Source: Serpentinimonas sp. (GTDB lineage Bacteria; Pseudomonadota; Gammaproteobacteria; Burkholderiales; Burkholderiaceae_C). Taken from it: a DNA stretch of 21,524 nt. Positions within the stretch are counted from its first letter, which is position 1. Each line of letters starts with the position of its first letter. Below the pieces are notes generated by a model. The model was not told the DNA's origin and ran no database searches. It saw only the letters and a list, made by a program, of their open reading frames with translations. Where the stretch lies: NCBI GenBank assembly GCA_025458665.1, contig JALOSG010000016.1, forward strand, positions 1 through 21,524, given 5' to 3'. A program made the position numbers and the translations under genes. Positions 14,179 to 21,426 of the stretch are shown here, piece by piece.

Positions 14179-14847
14179 ATGCCCCGCGTTCGTGTCTGGG
14201 ATCTTCCCACCCGGCTCTTCCATTGGCTGTTGCTTCTGGCCGTGGTCGGGCTGTTCGTGACCGCTAACGTTGGGGGTAACTGGATGAACTGGCACCTGCG
14301 ACTTGGTTATGCCGTCATGGGCCTTTTGCTGTTCCGGCTGCTGTGGGGGTTTTTCGGGGGTTACTGGTCGCGCTTTGCAAGCTTTCTGTACAGCCCGCGC
14401 TCTGTCTGGGCGTATGTGCGGGGGCGTTCCCCGGGCCTGCACACGGTGGGCCACAGCCCGCTGGGTGCCTTGTCGGTTTTTGCGCTGCTGCTGGTCCTTG
14501 CCGCGCAGGTCGGCAGCGGTCTCATGACCGACGATGCCATCGCCTTCTTTGGTCCGCTGGTGCCGCTGGTGTCTGGCAACACGGTGGACTTGGCGACCTG
14601 GTACCACAAAGATGTGGGCCGCTTCGCGGTGCTGGGGCTGGTAGGGCTGCACGTGCTGGCCATTGCCTATTACCGCTGGGTTCGCCGGCAGCCGCTGACT
14701 GCAGCCATGGTCCACGGGGACAAGGAGCTGGGCTTCGAGGCGCCTGTTTCCCGTGACGGGGTGGCCCAATGGCTCGCCGCAGCATGCGCCGGCGCGGTGA
14801 GCACCGCGGTGGTGGTGGCGGTGGTCCGGTGGGGAGCAGGTTCCTGA
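14179..14847 (+). CDS. Cytochrome b561 family membrane protein
   Basis: A 222-residue inner-membrane cytochrome b that probably moves electrons between the quinone pool or other carriers and periplasmic heme proteins. Four to five hydrophobic helices are visible, plus a C-terminal one. Candidate axial heme ligands are His15 (LFHWLLLL), His39 (WHLRLGY), His88/His92 (LHTVGHSP), His143 (YHKDVGR) and His158 (LHVLAIAYY). This pattern of PTRLFHW then GLHVLAIAYYRW is the usual one for the family that pairs with cytochrome c'. ATG at 14179 is preceded by GAGAGG; longer frames begin in the promoter gap. It overlaps the GNAT gene by one base (TGATG). Confidence 0.93.
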   Translation: MPRVRVWDLPTRLFHWLLLLAVVGLFVTANVGGNWMNWHLRLGYAVMGLLLFRLLWGFFGGYWSRFASFLYSPRSVWAYVRGRSPGLHTVGHSPLGALSVFALLLVLAAQVGSGLMTDDAIAFFGPLVPLVSGNTVDLATWYHKDVGRFAVLGLVGLHVLAIAYYRWVRRQPLTAAMVHGDKELGFEAPVSRDGVAQWLAAACAGAVSTAVVVAVVRWGAGS

Positions 14848-15377
14848 TGCCGACGAGTACCCCCCCGAACGAGGAGTTTGGTTCTTCTCTGGGGCCGGAC
14901 ATCTTGATCGCACCTGCCAGCGACGCCTTGCAACTGGCCTGGGTGAGAGACCTGTTCCTGGAGTACCAGGCCGAAATCGGGGTGGACCTTTGCTTTCAGG
15001 GTTTCGATGTCGAGCTCGCTGCGTTGCCCGGCGACTACGCGCCCCCGCTTGGCGGCCTGTGGCTGGCTACGGTGGACGGGGTGCCCGCGGGCTGCTGTGC
15101 GTTGCGCCCGTTGCCGGACTCCGACTACACCAATGCCTCCGAGATGAAGCGGCTTTTTGTGCGCCGTGCCTACCGCGGTTTTGGATTGGGGCGGCAGTTG
15201 GTTGAACAGACTTTGGCCATGGCGCGGCAGGCGGGCTACGACCATGTGCTGCTGGATACCCTGAGCGACATGGAGGCAGCCCGTGTGCTGTACCAGGAAC
15301 TGGGGTTTGTGGAGATCCCGCCCTACTACCACAACCCCCTGCTGGGTACCCACTACCTCAAGGCCAGCCTGAAGTAG
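14847..15377 (+). CDS. GNAT-family N-acetyltransferase
   Basis: A 176-residue cytoplasmic acetyltransferase. The acetyl-CoA binding signature is RRAYRGFGLGRQLVEQTL (about 106-123), with RGFGLG as the pyrophosphate loop. The fold's other marks are MKRLFVR (strand 4), HVLLDTLSDMEAARVLYQEL (strand 5, helix 4) and GFVEIPPYY (C-terminal strand). The substrate is unknown. The start at 14847 shares one base with the cytochrome b561 stop and has GGAG upstream; the longer in-frame opening is an Arg/Gly-rich shadow of the cytochrome gene's end. It converges with the peroxiredoxin gene, 21 bases apart. Confidence 0.9.
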   Translation: MPTSTPPNEEFGSSLGPDILIAPASDALQLAWVRDLFLEYQAEIGVDLCFQGFDVELAALPGDYAPPLGGLWLATVDGVPAGCCALRPLPDSDYTNASEMKRLFVRRAYRGFGLGRQLVEQTLAMARQAGYDHVLLDTLSDMEAARVLYQELGFVEIPPYYHNPLLGTHYLKASLK

Positions 15378-15398
15378 CGGGCAACCCCAGCCTGCCTG

Positions 15399-15905
15399 TC
15401 AGGCCTTGGCCTGGGCCAGCATGGTGGCGGCGTCGCTCACCTCGAACTTGCCCGGGCCCTCGATGTTCAGGGTCTTGACCACGCCATCTTTCACCAGCAT
15501 GGAGTAGCGGTTGCTGCGCAGGCCCATGCCGCGTGCGGTCAGGTCCAGCGTGAGGCCTGTGGCTTTGGTGAAGTCGGCCGAGCCGTCGGCCAGCATGCGC
15601 ACCTTGCCGTTGGTTTTCTGGTCGCGGGCCCAGGCCCCCATCACGAACGCGTCGTTCACGCTCACGCACCAGATTTCGTCCACGCCAGCGGCCTTCAGCG
15701 CATCGAAGTGCTCCACGTAGCCGGGCACGTGCTTGGCCGAACAGGTGGGCGTGTAGGCGCCGGGCAGGGCAAACAGGGCAATGGTCTTGCCGGCAGTGGC
15801 TTTGGTCACGTCCACCGGGTTCGGGCCAATGCTGCAGCCATTGCCTTCCACTTCGCTGTACTCCATCAGGGTGGCGGCGGGCAGTTTGTCACCTACTTGA
15901 ATCAT
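15399..15905 (-). CDS. Peroxiredoxin, Prx5 type
   Basis: A 168-residue thiol peroxidase that reduces hydrogen peroxide or organic peroxides, probably with glutathione/glutaredoxin or thioredoxin as reductant. The peroxidatic Cys55 sits in ALPGAYTPTCS, the Prx5/AHP1 signature, followed by HVPGYVEHFDALKAAGVDEI. The Arg expected to help the active site is in GLRSNRYSMLV. Cys24 and Cys80 are other cysteines; whether either resolves is not clear. There is no signal peptide. GAGGAGAG precedes the ATG at 15905. The gene lies just 42 bases downstream of the ribosomal operon terminator on the same strand, so it uses either a promoter in that short gap or read-through. Confidence 0.95.
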   Translation of the reverse strand: MIQVGDKLPAATLMEYSEVEGNGCSIGPNPVDVTKATAGKTIALFALPGAYTPTCSAKHVPGYVEHFDALKAAGVDEIWCVSVNDAFVMGAWARDQKTNGKVRMLADGSADFTKATGLTLDLTARGMGLRSNRYSMLVKDGVVKTLNIEGPGKFEVSDAATMLAQAKA

Positions 15906-15947
15906 GGTCTCTCCTCGTGTTTGTGGTGGGGAAAATGTTTCGGGAAT

Positions 15948-15980
15948 AAAAAAACGACCGGCGCATTGTCGGTCGTTTTT
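15948..15980 (-). terminator. Rho-independent terminator after rpsQ
   Basis: On the minus strand a 7-bp stem (ACGACCG paired with CGGTCGT, arms at 15970-15976 and 15954-15960) with a 9-base loop is followed by seven T at 15954-15948. It ends the S10 ribosomal operon. The A-run on the other side makes it potentially bidirectional. Confidence 0.9.
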
Positions 15981-16010
15981 CGTGGGAGCGTTCTGCGTTG
16001 CCGCAGAGTC

Positions 16011-16280
16011 TTACACCAGGCCAGCCTTTTGAATCAGCTTGGTGGCTACCCAGTTCTTGGTCTTGGACAGCGGACGGCTCTCGGTGATTTCGATCAGATC
16101 GCCGTTCTTGTACTCGCCGTTTTCGTCGTGGGCGTGGTACTTGCTGGACTTGATCACGATCTTGTCGTACAGCTCGTGCTTCACACGACGCTCCACCAAC
16201 ACCGTCACGGTCTTGGCGCGCTTGTCGCTCACCACCTTGCCAATCAGGGTGCGCTTGAGGGATTTAGTTGCTTCCGTCAT
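16011..16280 (-). CDS. rpsQ: 30S ribosomal protein S17
   Basis: An 89-residue small-subunit protein that binds 16S rRNA early in assembly. KRTLIGKVVSDKRAKTVTVL, then VERRVKHELYDKIV and HDENGEYKNGDLIEITESRP, then LSKTKNW are the S17 signature segments. It is the last gene before a strong terminator; the gap to rpmC is 10 bases. In many bacteria rplN follows directly, but not here. Confidence 0.98.
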   Translation of the reverse strand: MTEATKSLKRTLIGKVVSDKRAKTVTVLVERRVKHELYDKIVIKSSKYHAHDENGEYKNGDLIEITESRPLSKTKNWVATKLIQKAGLV

Positions 16281-16290
16281 GGTTCACTCC

Positions 16291-16488
16291 TTATTGGCCA
16301 GCGGCCTGCTTTTCGGCCAGGATGGTCTTGGCACGGGCAATGGCACGGCGGGTCTGGCGCAGCGTGGACGTGTTGGTCAGCTGCTGCGTGGCCTTCTGCA
16401 TGCGCAGGTTGAAGTGGGCCTTTTGCAAGGATTTCACTTCGGCTTTCAGGCCTTCGGCGTCTTTTTGGCGCAATTCAGTCGTTTTCAT
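16291..16488 (-). CDS. rpmC: 50S ribosomal protein L29
   Basis: A 65-residue large-subunit protein near the exit tunnel. It begins MKTTELRQKDAEGLKAEVKS and ends in the helical run RQTRRAIARAKTILAEKQ, both usual for L29. GGAGAAC precedes the ATG. It lies 16 bases after rplP and 10 before rpsQ in the standard order. Confidence 0.98.
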   Translation of the reverse strand: MKTTELRQKDAEGLKAEVKSLQKAHFNLRMQKATQQLTNTSTLRQTRRAIARAKTILAEKQAAGQ

Positions 16489-16504
16489 CTGGTGTTCTCC
16501 TGAA

Positions 16505-16921
16505 TCACTGGCCCAGCAGGCGGGTCACGAAGGTGGTGCGCAGCGGCAGCTTGGCGGCAGCCAGCTGGAACGCTTCGCGGGCCAGCTGCTCGGGCACGCC
16601 TACGATTTCGTAGAGCACCTTGCCAGGCTGGATCTCGGCCACGTAGTACTCCACGCCGCCCTTGCCGTTGCCCATACGGACTTCAGCGGGCTTCTTGGAG
16701 ATCGGCTTGTCCGGGAACACGCGGATCCAGATGCGGCCGCCACGCTTGACGTGACGCGAAATGGCACGGCGAGCGGACTCGATCTGGCGTGCGGTCAGGC
16801 GACCACGGTCGGTGGACTTCAGGCCGAAGTCGCCGAATGCCACGGTGGCACCGCTGGTGGCGACGCCGGTATTGCGGCCTTTTTGTTCCTTGCGGAACTT
16901 GCGGCGTGCAGGTTGCAACAT
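16505..16921 (-). CDS. rplP: 50S ribosomal protein L16
   Basis: A 138-residue large-subunit protein important for A-site tRNA accommodation. It opens MLQPARRKFRKEQKGRN and contains RQIESARRAISRHVKRGG and the basic loop MGNGKGGVEYYVA, all canonical. The Arg in KGGVEYY-type loops often hydroxylated in bacteria lies in the same region. Two bases separate it from the rpsC stop, so it is tightly coupled. Confidence 0.98.
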   Translation of the reverse strand: MLQPARRKFRKEQKGRNTGVATSGATVAFGDFGLKSTDRGRLTARQIESARRAISRHVKRGGRIWIRVFPDKPISKKPAEVRMGNGKGGVEYYVAEIQPGKVLYEIVGVPEQLAREAFQLAAAKLPLRTTFVTRLLGQ

Positions 16922-16923
16922 GA

Positions 16924-17805
16924 TTATTCTCCTTTGCCGTCCGCAGCTGCAGGTGCGGGTGCGTCAGAACGAACGCGCTTAACGGCGGGTTGGGAAGCGG
17001 TAGCCTCAGCCGGCTTGTCGCTGCCATCGGCGGGCGCGGCATTGCTGCCGGCACGACGGGGAGCGCCACGGCTGGGGCGGTCATTGCGGGCATCACCACG
17101 GCCGTCACGGCGCGGGCCGCGGGGGCGGCGCTCGTCGTCGGGACGCGGGGTGCTGTCCAGCGAGGGGGCATCGTTGCGGCCCAGCGTGTCGCCTTTGTAG
17201 ACCCACACCTTCACGCCGATCACACCGTAGGTGGTCTTGGCGACGGAGGTGCCGTAGTCGATGTCGGCGCGCAGGGTGTGAAGCGGCACGCGGCCTTCAC
17301 GGTACCACTCGCAACGGGCAATCTCGATGCCGTTGAGGCGGCCAGAAGACATGATCTTGATGCCCTGGGCACCCAGACGCATGGCGTTCTGCATGGCGCG
17401 CTTCATGGCACGGCGGAACATGATGCGCTTTTCCAGCTGCTGCGTGATGGAGTCGGCGATCAGCTTGGCATCGATTTCGGGCTTGCGCACTTCTTCGATG
17501 TTCACGGCCACCGGCACACCCAGCTGGGCAGCCAGGTCCTTCTTCAGCTTCTCGATGTCTTCGCCTTTCTTGCCGATCACCACACCCGGGCGAGCCGAGT
17601 GGATGGTGATGCGGGCGTTCTTGGCGGGACGCTCGATGACGACGCGGGAAACCGCAGCATTCTTGAGCTTGGCCTTCAGGTACTCACGCACCTTGATGTC
17701 TTCGGCCAGCATGCCCGCGAAGTCGCGGTTGCTGGCGTACCAACGGCTGGCCCAGTTGCGGGAAACGGACAGGCGGAAGCCTGTGGGGTTGATTTTCTGT
17801 CCCAT
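16924..17805 (-). CDS. rpsC: 30S ribosomal protein S3, with long low-complexity C-terminal tail
   Basis: A 293-residue small-subunit protein that forms part of the mRNA entry site. The KH domain loop VVIGKKGEDIEKLKKDLA and the S3 C-terminal domain (IADSITQQLEKRIMFRRAMK, then MSSGRLNGIEIAR and YGVIGVKVWVYKG) are intact up to about residue 212. Beyond that is an approximately 80-residue tail rich in Arg, Asp, Gly, Pro and Ala (for example RPRGPRRDGRGDARNDRPSR). Escherichia coli S3 is about 233 residues, so the tail is an extension with no counterpart there. The reading frame stays open through it, and rplP follows after two bases, so it is not a frameshift artefact by eye. Confidence 0.97.
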   Translation of the reverse strand: MGQKINPTGFRLSVSRNWASRWYASNRDFAGMLAEDIKVREYLKAKLKNAAVSRVVIERPAKNARITIHSARPGVVIGKKGEDIEKLKKDLAAQLGVPVAVNIEEVRKPEIDAKLIADSITQQLEKRIMFRRAMKRAMQNAMRLGAQGIKIMSSGRLNGIEIARCEWYREGRVPLHTLRADIDYGTSVAKTTYGVIGVKVWVYKGDTLGRNDAPSLDSTPRPDDERRPRGPRRDGRGDARNDRPSRGAPRRAGSNAAPADGSDKPAEATASQPAVKRVRSDAPAPAAADGKGE

Positions 17806-17818
17806 ATTCCAGTGACCC

Positions 17819-18148
17819 TCAGTTGCCCACCGTCACATAGATGTGACAGGTAGGTTTGCTGATACGGTTGCCACGGCCCTTGGCGCGGGCCGAGAAACGC
17901 TTGAGCGTGGTGCCTTGCTCGACGTGGATGGTTTTCACCTTCAGTTCGTCGATGTCGGCGCCGTCGTTGTGTTCGGCGTTGGCGATGGCAGATTCCAGAG
18001 CCTTCTTGACGATCACGGCAGCTTTTTTCTGCGTGAAGGTCAGGATGTTCAGGGCCTGGTCCACCTTTTTGCCGCGAATCAGGTCGGCCACCAGACGGCC
18101 TTTGTCGACCGACAGGCGTACGCCGCGAACGATAGAGCGGGTTTCCAT
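17819..18148 (-). CDS. rplV: 50S ribosomal protein L22
   Basis: A 109-residue large-subunit protein whose loop lines the nascent-peptide tunnel. GVRLSVDKGRLVADLIRGKK, then VDQALNILTF and the tunnel loop segment RFSARAKGRGNRISKPTCHI are the L22 signature. The order rpsS–rplV–rpsC is standard, with gaps of 11 and 13 bases. Confidence 0.98.
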   Translation of the reverse strand: METRSIVRGVRLSVDKGRLVADLIRGKKVDQALNILTFTQKKAAVIVKKALESAIANAEHNDGADIDELKVKTIHVEQGTTLKRFSARAKGRGNRISKPTCHIYVTVGN

Positions 18149-18159
18149 GGTGTGTGTCC

Positions 18160-18435
18160 TTACTTCTTGGCTTTCTTGTCGCCGGGGTGGCCCTTGAACG
18201 TGCGGGTCAGCGAGAATTCACCGAGCTTGTGTCCGACCATCTGGTCGGTGATGTACACAGGCACGTGCTGCTTGCCGTTGTGCACCGCAATGGTCAGGCC
18301 GATGAAGTCGGGCAGGATCATGGAGCGACGCGACCAGGTCTTGATGGGCTTCTTGTCCTTCGTGGACACAGCCTTCTCGACCTTGTTCATCAGGTGCTGG
18401 TCCACGAAGGGACCTTTTTTCAGTGAGCGAGTCAT
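18160..18435 (-). CDS. rpsS: 30S ribosomal protein S19
   Basis: A 91-residue small-subunit protein of the head, near S13. MTRSLKKGPFVDQHLMNKVE, IKTWSRRSMILPDFIGLTIA and VGHKLGEFSLTRTFKGH are the family's fixed segments. It lies between rplB (12 bases) and rplV (11 bases). Confidence 0.98.
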   Translation of the reverse strand: MTRSLKKGPFVDQHLMNKVEKAVSTKDKKPIKTWSRRSMILPDFIGLTIAVHNGKQHVPVYITDQMVGHKLGEFSLTRTFKGHPGDKKAKK

Positions 18436-18447
18436 GGTGTCAGCCCT

Positions 18448-19275
18448 TTACTTCTGCTTGCGACGCGACACGATCATCTTCTGCGTGCGGCGGTTGCTGC
18501 GGGTGCGGTAACCCTTGGTCAGGTTGCCCCACGGATCCACCGGCGGCATACCCGTTCCGGTGCGGCCTTCACCACCACCGTGCGGGTGGTCGATCGGGTT
18601 CATGGCCACGCCACGAACCGTCGGGCGAATACCCATATGGCGCTTGACACCGGCCTTGCCCAGTTGGCGCAGGCTGTGTTCCTGGTTGCTCACTTCACCA
18701 ATGGTGGCGCGGCACTCCACGTGGACCTTGCGGACTTCACCCGAGCGCATGCGAACCTGCGCGTAGATGCCTTCGCGGGCCAGCAGCACGGCCGAAGCAC
18801 CGGCGGAACGCGCAATCTGCGCGCCTTTGCCAATCTGCAGCTCGATGCAGTGGATGGTGGAACCCACCGGGATGTTGCGGATAGGCAGGGTGTTGCCCAC
18901 GCGGATGGGCGACTCGGAGCCGCTCAGCAGCGTTGCACCGACTTCCACACCGCGCGGAGCGATGATGTAGCGGCGCTCACCGTCGGCGTAGCACAGCAGG
19001 GCAATGTGCGCCGTACGGTTGGGGTCGTACTCCAGGCGCTCGACCTTGGCGGGAATCCCGTCCTTGTCGCGCTTGAAGTCGACCATGCGGTAGTGGTGCT
19101 TGTTGCCGCCGCCACGGTGGCGCACGGTGATGTGGCCGTTGTTGTTGCGACCGGCCTTCTGGAACTTGGATTCCAGCAGGGGCGCATAGCCCGAACCCTT
19201 GTGCAGGGTTTCGCGCGTGATCTTCACCATGCCGCGACGGCCTGGCGAAGTGGGTTTCATCTTTACGACTGCCAT
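18448..19275 (-). CDS. rplB: 50S ribosomal protein L2
   Basis: A 275-residue large-subunit core protein near the peptidyl-transferase centre. MAVVKMKPTSPGRRGMVKIT, HYRMVDFKRDKDGIPAKVER and VRGVAMNPIDHPHGGGEGRT (with the conserved His of HPHGGGEG) are diagnostic. Length is that of the family (E. coli 273). The start follows the rplW stop by two bases. Confidence 0.98.
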   Translation of the reverse strand: MAVVKMKPTSPGRRGMVKITRETLHKGSGYAPLLESKFQKAGRNNNGHITVRHRGGGNKHHYRMVDFKRDKDGIPAKVERLEYDPNRTAHIALLCYADGERRYIIAPRGVEVGATLLSGSESPIRVGNTLPIRNIPVGSTIHCIELQIGKGAQIARSAGASAVLLAREGIYAQVRMRSGEVRKVHVECRATIGEVSNQEHSLRQLGKAGVKRHMGIRPTVRGVAMNPIDHPHGGGEGRTGTGMPPVDPWGNLTKGYRTRSNRRTQKMIVSRRKQK

Positions 19276-19277
19276 GA

Positions 19278-19592
19278 TCAGACGGCCTCCCCACCGAAGT
19301 TCAGTTCCTGACCGGGCATCAGCGTCACGTACGCCTTGCGCACATGGTCGCGGCGGCCCACGGTCTTGCCAAAGCGCTTGGCCTTGCCTTTTTGGTTCAG
19401 CACGTTGACGGCTTGCACCTTCACGTTGAACAGCAGTTCCACGGCGGCCTTGATCTCGGGTTTGCTGGCATCGCGCAGCACCTTGAACAGGATGGCGTTG
19501 GACTTCTCGGCCGTCATCGTGGCCTTTTCCGACACGATCGGTGCCACCAGCACCTGCATCAGACGGCCTTCATCAAACTGGACGTTGCTCAT
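19278..19592 (-). CDS. rplW: 50S ribosomal protein L23
   Basis: A 104-residue large-subunit protein at the tunnel exit, docking site for trigger factor and SRP. VLVAPIVSEKATMTAEKSN, KPEIKAAVELLFNVKVQAVN and GRRDHVRKAYVTLMPGQEL are the L23 segments. The ATG at 19592 overlaps the rplD stop (ATGA). Met12 (MQVLVAPIV) is a shorter alternative start. Confidence 0.97.
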   Translation of the reverse strand: MSNVQFDEGRLMQVLVAPIVSEKATMTAEKSNAILFKVLRDASKPEIKAAVELLFNVKVQAVNVLNQKGKAKRFGKTVGRRDHVRKAYVTLMPGQELNFGGEAV

Positions 19593-20209
19593 GCGAACAT
19601 CTCCTTGAGTTTGTCGATGGCGCCTTTGGTGACGATCACTTTCTTGTAGTGAACCAGCGACATCGGGTCGGCGTAACGCGGCTCCAGCACCAGCACGTGG
19701 GGCAGGTTGCGCGAAGCCAGGTACAGGTTCTCATCGACTTCGTCGGAGATCACGAGCACCGATTTGAGGTTCATGGCCTTGAACTTGTCGGCCAGCTGCT
19801 TGGTCTTGGGCGAGTCCACCTTGATGGAGTCGACCACGGCCAGGCGGCCTTCACGAACCAGCTGAGAGAAGATGGAGGCCATACCGGCGCGGTACATCTT
19901 CTTGTTGATCTTCTGGGTGAAGTTCTCTTCCGGGCTGTTCGGGAACACGCGACCGCCTCCACGCCAGATGGGCGAGGAAGTCATACCAGCGCGGGCGTTG
20001 CCGGTGCCTTTCTGACGGAAGGGCTTCTTGGTGGAGTGCTTGACCATCTGGCGGTCTTTTTGGGCACGGGTGCCCTGACGCGCGTTGGCCTGGTAAGCCA
20101 CCACCAGCTGGTGGATCAGTGCTTCGTTGTAGTCACGACCAAACACGGTCTCGGGGACGTCCACGGTGGACGCGGCCTGACCCTGATCGTTCAGGAGTTC
20201 GACTTGCAT
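19589..20209 (-). CDS. rplD: 50S ribosomal protein L4
   Basis: A 206-residue large-subunit assembly protein; in E. coli it also represses its own operon. HQLVVAYQANARQGTRAQKD, FRQKGTGNARAGMTSSPIWR and GGGRVFPN are the conserved tunnel-loop segments. Its start shares one base with the rplC stop (TGATG), and its stop overlaps rplW by four. If autoregulation exists here, the leader between rpsJ and rplC is the likely target, which is inference. Confidence 0.98.
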   Translation of the reverse strand: MQVELLNDQGQAASTVDVPETVFGRDYNEALIHQLVVAYQANARQGTRAQKDRQMVKHSTKKPFRQKGTGNARAGMTSSPIWRGGGRVFPNSPEENFTQKINKKMYRAGMASIFSQLVREGRLAVVDSIKVDSPKTKQLADKFKAMNLKSVLVISDEVDENLYLASRNLPHVLVLEPRYADPMSLVHYKKVIVTKGAIDKLKEMFA

Positions 20210-20880
20210 CAGTTCGCTCCTTTGGCAGCAGCCTTGACGGCGGGACGTACGGTCACGAACCCACCCTTGGAACCCGGCACAGCGCCACGGATCAGCAGCA
20301 GCTGACGGGCTTCGTCAACGCGCACGACATCGAGGTTTTGCGTGGTCACGGTCTCGTCGCCCATGTGGCCGGTCATTTTCTTGCCCGGAAACACGCGACC
20401 CGGATCCTGGGCCATGGAGATGGAACCCGGCACGTTGTGCGAACGGCTGTTGCCGTGGGACGCACGCTGCGACGAGAAGTTGTGGCGCTTGATGGTGCCG
20501 GCAAAGCCTTTACCGATGGAGGTGCCCTGCACATCCACCTTCTGGCCCACTGCGAACAGCTCGGCCACAGGCAGCACGGAACCGGCGGCGTACTTGCCAG
20601 CCACTTCGGCGCTCACGCGGAATTCTTTGAGGATTTCACCGGCTTCCACACCGGCTTTGGCGAGGTGACCGGCTTCGGGTTTGGTCACGCGGGAAGCGCG
20701 ACGCTGACCGAAAGTCACCTGCAGGGCATCGTAGCCATCGTTGGCCTGGGTTTTGACTTGTGCCACACGGTTGTTCGACACGTCGACCACGGTGACAGGC
20801 ACTGCGTCCCCGTCATCGGTGAAGAGGCGCATCATGCCCACCTTGCGGCCCAACAACCCGAGGGAGTTGCTCAGACTCAT
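20209..20880 (-). CDS. rplC: 50S ribosomal protein L3
   Basis: A 223-residue large-subunit assembly protein near the peptidyl-transferase centre. LGLLGRKVGMMRLFTDDG, GTSIGKGFAGTIKRHNFSSQ (then RASHGNSRSHNVPGS) and MAQDPGRVFPGKKMTGHMGD are diagnostic. ATG at 20880 (MSLSNSLGLLGRKVGM) is chosen because CGGAG sits six bases upstream and the family starts there; an in-frame start 24 bases earlier would overlap that site. A 222-bp gap with a promoter separates it from rpsJ. Confidence 0.98.
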   Translation of the reverse strand: MSLSNSLGLLGRKVGMMRLFTDDGDAVPVTVVDVSNNRVAQVKTQANDGYDALQVTFGQRRASRVTKPEAGHLAKAGVEAGEILKEFRVSAEVAGKYAAGSVLPVAELFAVGQKVDVQGTSIGKGFAGTIKRHNFSSQRASHGNSRSHNVPGSISMAQDPGRVFPGKKMTGHMGDETVTTQNLDVVRVDEARQLLLIRGAVPGSKGGFVTVRPAVKAAAKGAN

Positions 20881-20940
20881 TGTTTTCTCCGTTCCCGACT
20901 TCAATTGGCCGGGGCTGATTGGTGTTGTGGGCTCTGTACC

Positions 20941-20954
20941 CCGGGTAACCCCGG
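20941..20954 (-). promoter_or_regulatory. Small hairpin in the rplC leader
   Basis: CCGGG (20941-20945) and CCCGG (20950-20954) flank a 4-base loop, 60 bases upstream of rplC and inside the leader predicted from the internal promoter. No T-run follows. Role unknown; a regulatory leader structure is possible. Confidence 0.35.
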
Positions 20955-21045
20955 CGCGCTTTGCCCCAACGGATAACGCGAATGTCCGCCCAGGCGCCCG
21001 GGTTTGCCCCCGAACTCTAGGCGGTACTTCGCAGAAAAGTCTTCA

Positions 21046-21074
21046 ATTATATGCTGCGGCGCCAGAAACTGCAA
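21046..21074 (-). promoter_or_regulatory. Sigma-70-type promoter between rpsJ and rplC
   Basis: The minus strand carries a perfect TATAAT (21051-21046). Exactly 17 bases upstream is TTGCAG (21074-21069), which keeps TTG of the -35 consensus. A start near 21039 would leave a leader of about 160 bases before rplC. It would let rplC through rpsQ be transcribed apart from tuf and rpsJ. Confidence 0.65.
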
Positions 21075-21093
21075 GCTGCAGTCCGGCGCCGCA
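21055..21093 (-). repeat. Large inverted repeat just after rpsJ, overlapping the promoter
   Basis: TGCGGCGCC (21055-21063) and GGCGCCGCA (21085-21093) pair perfectly over nine bases. Inside them CTGCA and TGCAG pair again around AGC. The structure begins ten bases after the rpsJ stop and contains the predicted -35 of the internal promoter. On the minus strand only ATATAAT follows, not a T-run, so it is at best a weak terminator for tuf–rpsJ transcripts or an RNA end-protecting stem. Confidence 0.6.
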
Positions 21094-21102
21094 ACAGCCG
21101 CA

Positions 21103-21417
21103 TCACTGCAGCTTGATTTCCACGTCCACGCCGGCCGGCAGGTCGAGCTTCATCAGCGCGTCCACGGTCTTGTCGGTCGGGTCCACGATGTCCATCAGGC
21201 GCTGGTGCGTGCGAATTTCCAGCTGGTCACGGCTGGACTTGTTCACGTGCGGCGAACGCAGGATGTCGAAGCGCTTCATGCGCGTCGGCAGGGGCACGGG
21301 GCCCTTGACGATGGCGCCGGTACGCTTGGCGGTGTCCACGATCTCGGCGGCCGAGGTGTCGATCAGTTTGTAGTCAAACGCTTTGAGGCGGATGCGAATT
21401 TTCTGTTTGGTGGACAT
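21103..21417 (-). CDS. rpsJ: 30S ribosomal protein S10
   Basis: A 104-residue small-subunit protein, also the NusE partner of NusB in antitermination. KIRIRLKAFDYKLIDTSAAE, VKGPVPLPTRMKRFDILRSP and HVNKSSRDQLEIRTHQRLMD are canonical. Its Shine-Dalgarno AAGGAG begins within the tuf stop codon (TAAGGAG), so it is coupled to tuf. It is followed by a 222-bp gap rather than directly by rplC. Confidence 0.98.
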   Translation of the reverse strand: MSTKQKIRIRLKAFDYKLIDTSAAEIVDTAKRTGAIVKGPVPLPTRMKRFDILRSPHVNKSSRDQLEIRTHQRLMDIVDPTDKTVDALMKLDLPAGVDVEIKLQ

Positions 21418-21426
21418 GTCCGCTCC

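Noticed and set aside
21055..21093. The stem-loop after rpsJ as a standard intrinsic terminator
   Set aside because: No T-run follows the stem on the transcribed strand; the AT-rich bases after it are better read as a promoter -10 box.
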